From: Actinomycetes bacterium
GTDB taxonomy: Bacteria; Actinomycetota; Actinomycetes; Actinomycetales; Cellulomonadaceae
Assembly (NCBI GenBank): GCA_023426865.1
Contig: JAEZBT010000020.1
Coordinates: forward strand, 1 to 5,928
Direction: 5' to 3'
Length of the DNA: 5,928 bases
The stretch's first letter is position 1, and the number at the start of each line of letters is the position of its first letter. Shown in pieces: positions 4,690-5,928 of the stretch. Made by a program: the position numbers and the translations under genes. Below the pieces are notes generated by a model. The model was given only the letters and a program-made list of their open reading frames with translations. It did no database searches and was not told the DNA's origin.

Positions 4690-5634
4690 GTGCCCGAGGG
4701 AACCGTCCGCTGGTTCGACGCCGACCGGGGGTTCGGCTTCATCGCCCTCGGGCCGGACGCGGAGGACCTGTTCGTGCATGCGTCCGAGGTCGTGGGCGCC
4801 GACGGGTCGACGCTGCTCCGGGAGGGGCAGGTGGTCGAGTTCGAGATCGGCGAGGGGGACCGCGGCCCGCAGGCCCGTCGGGTCCGGGTCACGGGCGACC
4901 AGGCCGCTGGCGCACCGATGGGCGTGCTCGGCACCGTCGCCTGGTACGAGCCCGCCAAGGGGTACGGCTTCGTCACGCCCGACGGCGGCGGTGCCGAGAT
5001 CTTCGTGCACAGCTCCGCCATCGTGGGCGGCGGCGTGGTGTCGGAGGGGCAGCGGGTGGCGTTCCTCGTCGTCGCCGGCGAGAAGGGCCCCCAGGCGGAC
5101 CACCTGCTACCCCTGGGGCCCCAGGCCCAGCCGGCGGCGGCGTCCGGCAGCGCCGATGGTGCGGACGGCACCGTGTCCTGGTACGACGGCGGCAAGGGCT
5201 TCGGGTTCGTCACCCCCGAGTCGGGCGGCCCCGACGTCTTCGTCCACGCCCGCGAGCTGGCCGGCGGGCTCACCGAGCTGCACGAGGGGGACCGGGTCAC
5301 CTACGACGTCGCCCCGGGCGAGAAGGGCCCGCAGGCTCGCGACGTCCGCCTCGCGCGCGGCTCGACGCCGCGGCGCGCGGTGTCGGCGCCCCGCGGGCGG
5401 TCGGGTCACCGGGAGGCATCCGGCGTCCCGGCGCGCGGTGGCGAGGGCGTGGTCGCGCGCTACGACGCGGACCGGGGCTTCGGCTTCATCGCACCGGACG
5501 CGGGAGGCCCGGACCTGTTCGTGCACGTGTCGGTCGTCCGAGGAGCCGAGGCGCTGCACGAGGGGGATCGGGTCCGGTTCCAGGTGCGCCAGAGCGATCG
5601 AGGGCCGCAGGCCGACCGCGTCGAACGGGTGTGA
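4690..5634 (+). CDS. Four-domain tandem cold-shock protein
   Basis: Predicted cytoplasmic single-stranded nucleic-acid-binding protein, possibly an RNA chaperone. The 314-residue product contains four cold-shock domains in tandem, at about 1-68, 79-141, 158-223 and 251-314. Each has an RNP1-like motif (RGFGFI 13-18, KGYGFV 90-95, KGFGFV 169-174, RGFGFI 262-267) and an RNP2-like motif (LFVHAS 27-32, IFVHSS 104-109, VFVHAR 183-188, LFVHVS 276-281). Each also ends near GPQA. Linkers are about 10, 16 and 27 residues; the last is rich in Arg, Gly, Ser and Pro and looks disordered. The conserved RNA-facing Trp is present in domains 1-3 (W8, W85, W163) but is Arg257 in domain 4. No other domain is fused. 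A typical bacterial Csp is one such domain, so four in one chain is unusual. The target and any cold induction cannot be read from sequence. Confidence 0.93.
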   Translation: MPEGTVRWFDADRGFGFIALGPDAEDLFVHASEVVGADGSTLLREGQVVEFEIGEGDRGPQARRVRVTGDQAAGAPMGVLGTVAWYEPAKGYGFVTPDGGGAEIFVHSSAIVGGGVVSEGQRVAFLVVAGEKGPQADHLLPLGPQAQPAAASGSADGADGTVSWYDGGKGFGFVTPESGGPDVFVHARELAGGLTELHEGDRVTYDVAPGEKGPQARDVRLARGSTPRRAVSAPRGRSGHREASGVPARGGEGVVARYDADRGFGFIAPDAGGPDLFVHVSVVRGAEALHEGDRVRFQVRQSDRGPQADRVERV

Positions 5635-5651
5635 GTCGCGGGCGCGGTCCG

Positions 5652-5928
5652 TCAGGCCCTCGGGGCGCGGTGCGGCACCGCCATCCGGCCGTCCGGGTCC
5701 AGGCGGGTGAGGATCGCGCCGGCGATCTCGCCGAGCTGACGGACCTGGCGGCGGGTCAGGCCGTCCAGCACCGTCGCGCGGACGGTCTCCACGTGCCCGG
5801 GCGCCGCGCCGACGACGGCGTCCCACCCGGCGTCGGTCAGGTGCGCGTTGGTCGCCCGACGATCCTGCGGGCACGGCACGCGCTCGACCAGCCCGCGCGC
5901 CTCCAGCCGGCTGACCACGTGCGAGAGC
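5652..5928 (-). CDS. MarR-family transcriptional regulator, N-terminus beyond the window
   Basis: Only the C-terminal 91 complete codons are in the window; the gene runs off the right edge on the - strand. The visible part starts LSHVVSRLEARGLVERV, the end of the recognition helix of a winged helix-turn-helix. The wing motif QDRRATNAHLT-AG follows, matching the MarR D-R----LT--G pattern, and then the C-terminal dimerisation helices and a short basic tail. MarR proteins usually repress nearby or divergent genes and respond to small ligands; the gene it most likely controls lies to the right. It is convergent with the cold-shock gene, with only 17 bp between the two stop codons and no clear terminator, so the transcripts may overlap at their 3' ends. 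Confidence 0.88.
   Translation of the reverse strand, partial: LSHVVSRLEARGLVERVPCPQDRRATNAHLTDAGWDAVVGAAPGHVETVRATVLDGLTRRQVRQLGEIAGAILTRLDPDGRMAVPHRAPRA

Overview
The window is about three-quarters G+C, with strong third-position GC bias, GTG starts, and -10-like elements placed directly against start codons. This fits a high-GC actinobacterium, and the overall style resembles Cellulomonas-type Micrococcales; the genus is an inference, as no marker gene is present. There are six well-supported complete genes and one gene cut by the right edge. I see no tRNA, rRNA, CRISPR array, insertion sequence or other mobile element.

Layout. Positions 1-177 are a non-coding leader region with a G-quadruplex-type tract, a small inverted repeat, a strong hairpin and a Shine-Dalgarno sequence inside its own inverted repeat. 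A three-gene ABC importer operon follows on the + strand: a lipoprotein binding protein (178-1239), a permease (1217-2098) and a compact ATPase (2095-2673). The reading frames overlap, so all three are probably translated as a coupled unit. Positions 2674-2835 separate the operon from a convergent gene and hold a nested inverted repeat and an eight-unit hexamer array that ends in five evenly spaced GGG runs. A GuaD-type guanine deaminase lies on the - strand (2836-3330). It is divergent from an M20D amidohydrolase (3407-4609, +), and the two share a 76-bp intergenic region in which both genes look leaderless. A protein built from four tandem cold-shock domains follows (4690-5634, +). The window ends in the 3' part of a convergent MarR-family regulator (5652-5928, -).

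How the genes may work together. The importer is an NMT1/THI5/SsuA-like system whose ligand cannot be read from sequence. The deaminase should convert guanine to xanthine, and the M20D enzyme should hydrolyse an N-acyl (amide) bond. Nitrogenous-compound uptake and salvage is a plausible shared theme, but the three units are on different transcripts and the link is only inference. The most unusual item is the four-domain cold-shock protein. Typical bacterial Csps are single domains of about 67 residues, so this is architecturally closer to the multi-CSD eukaryotic UNR/CSDE1 proteins, without implying common descent.
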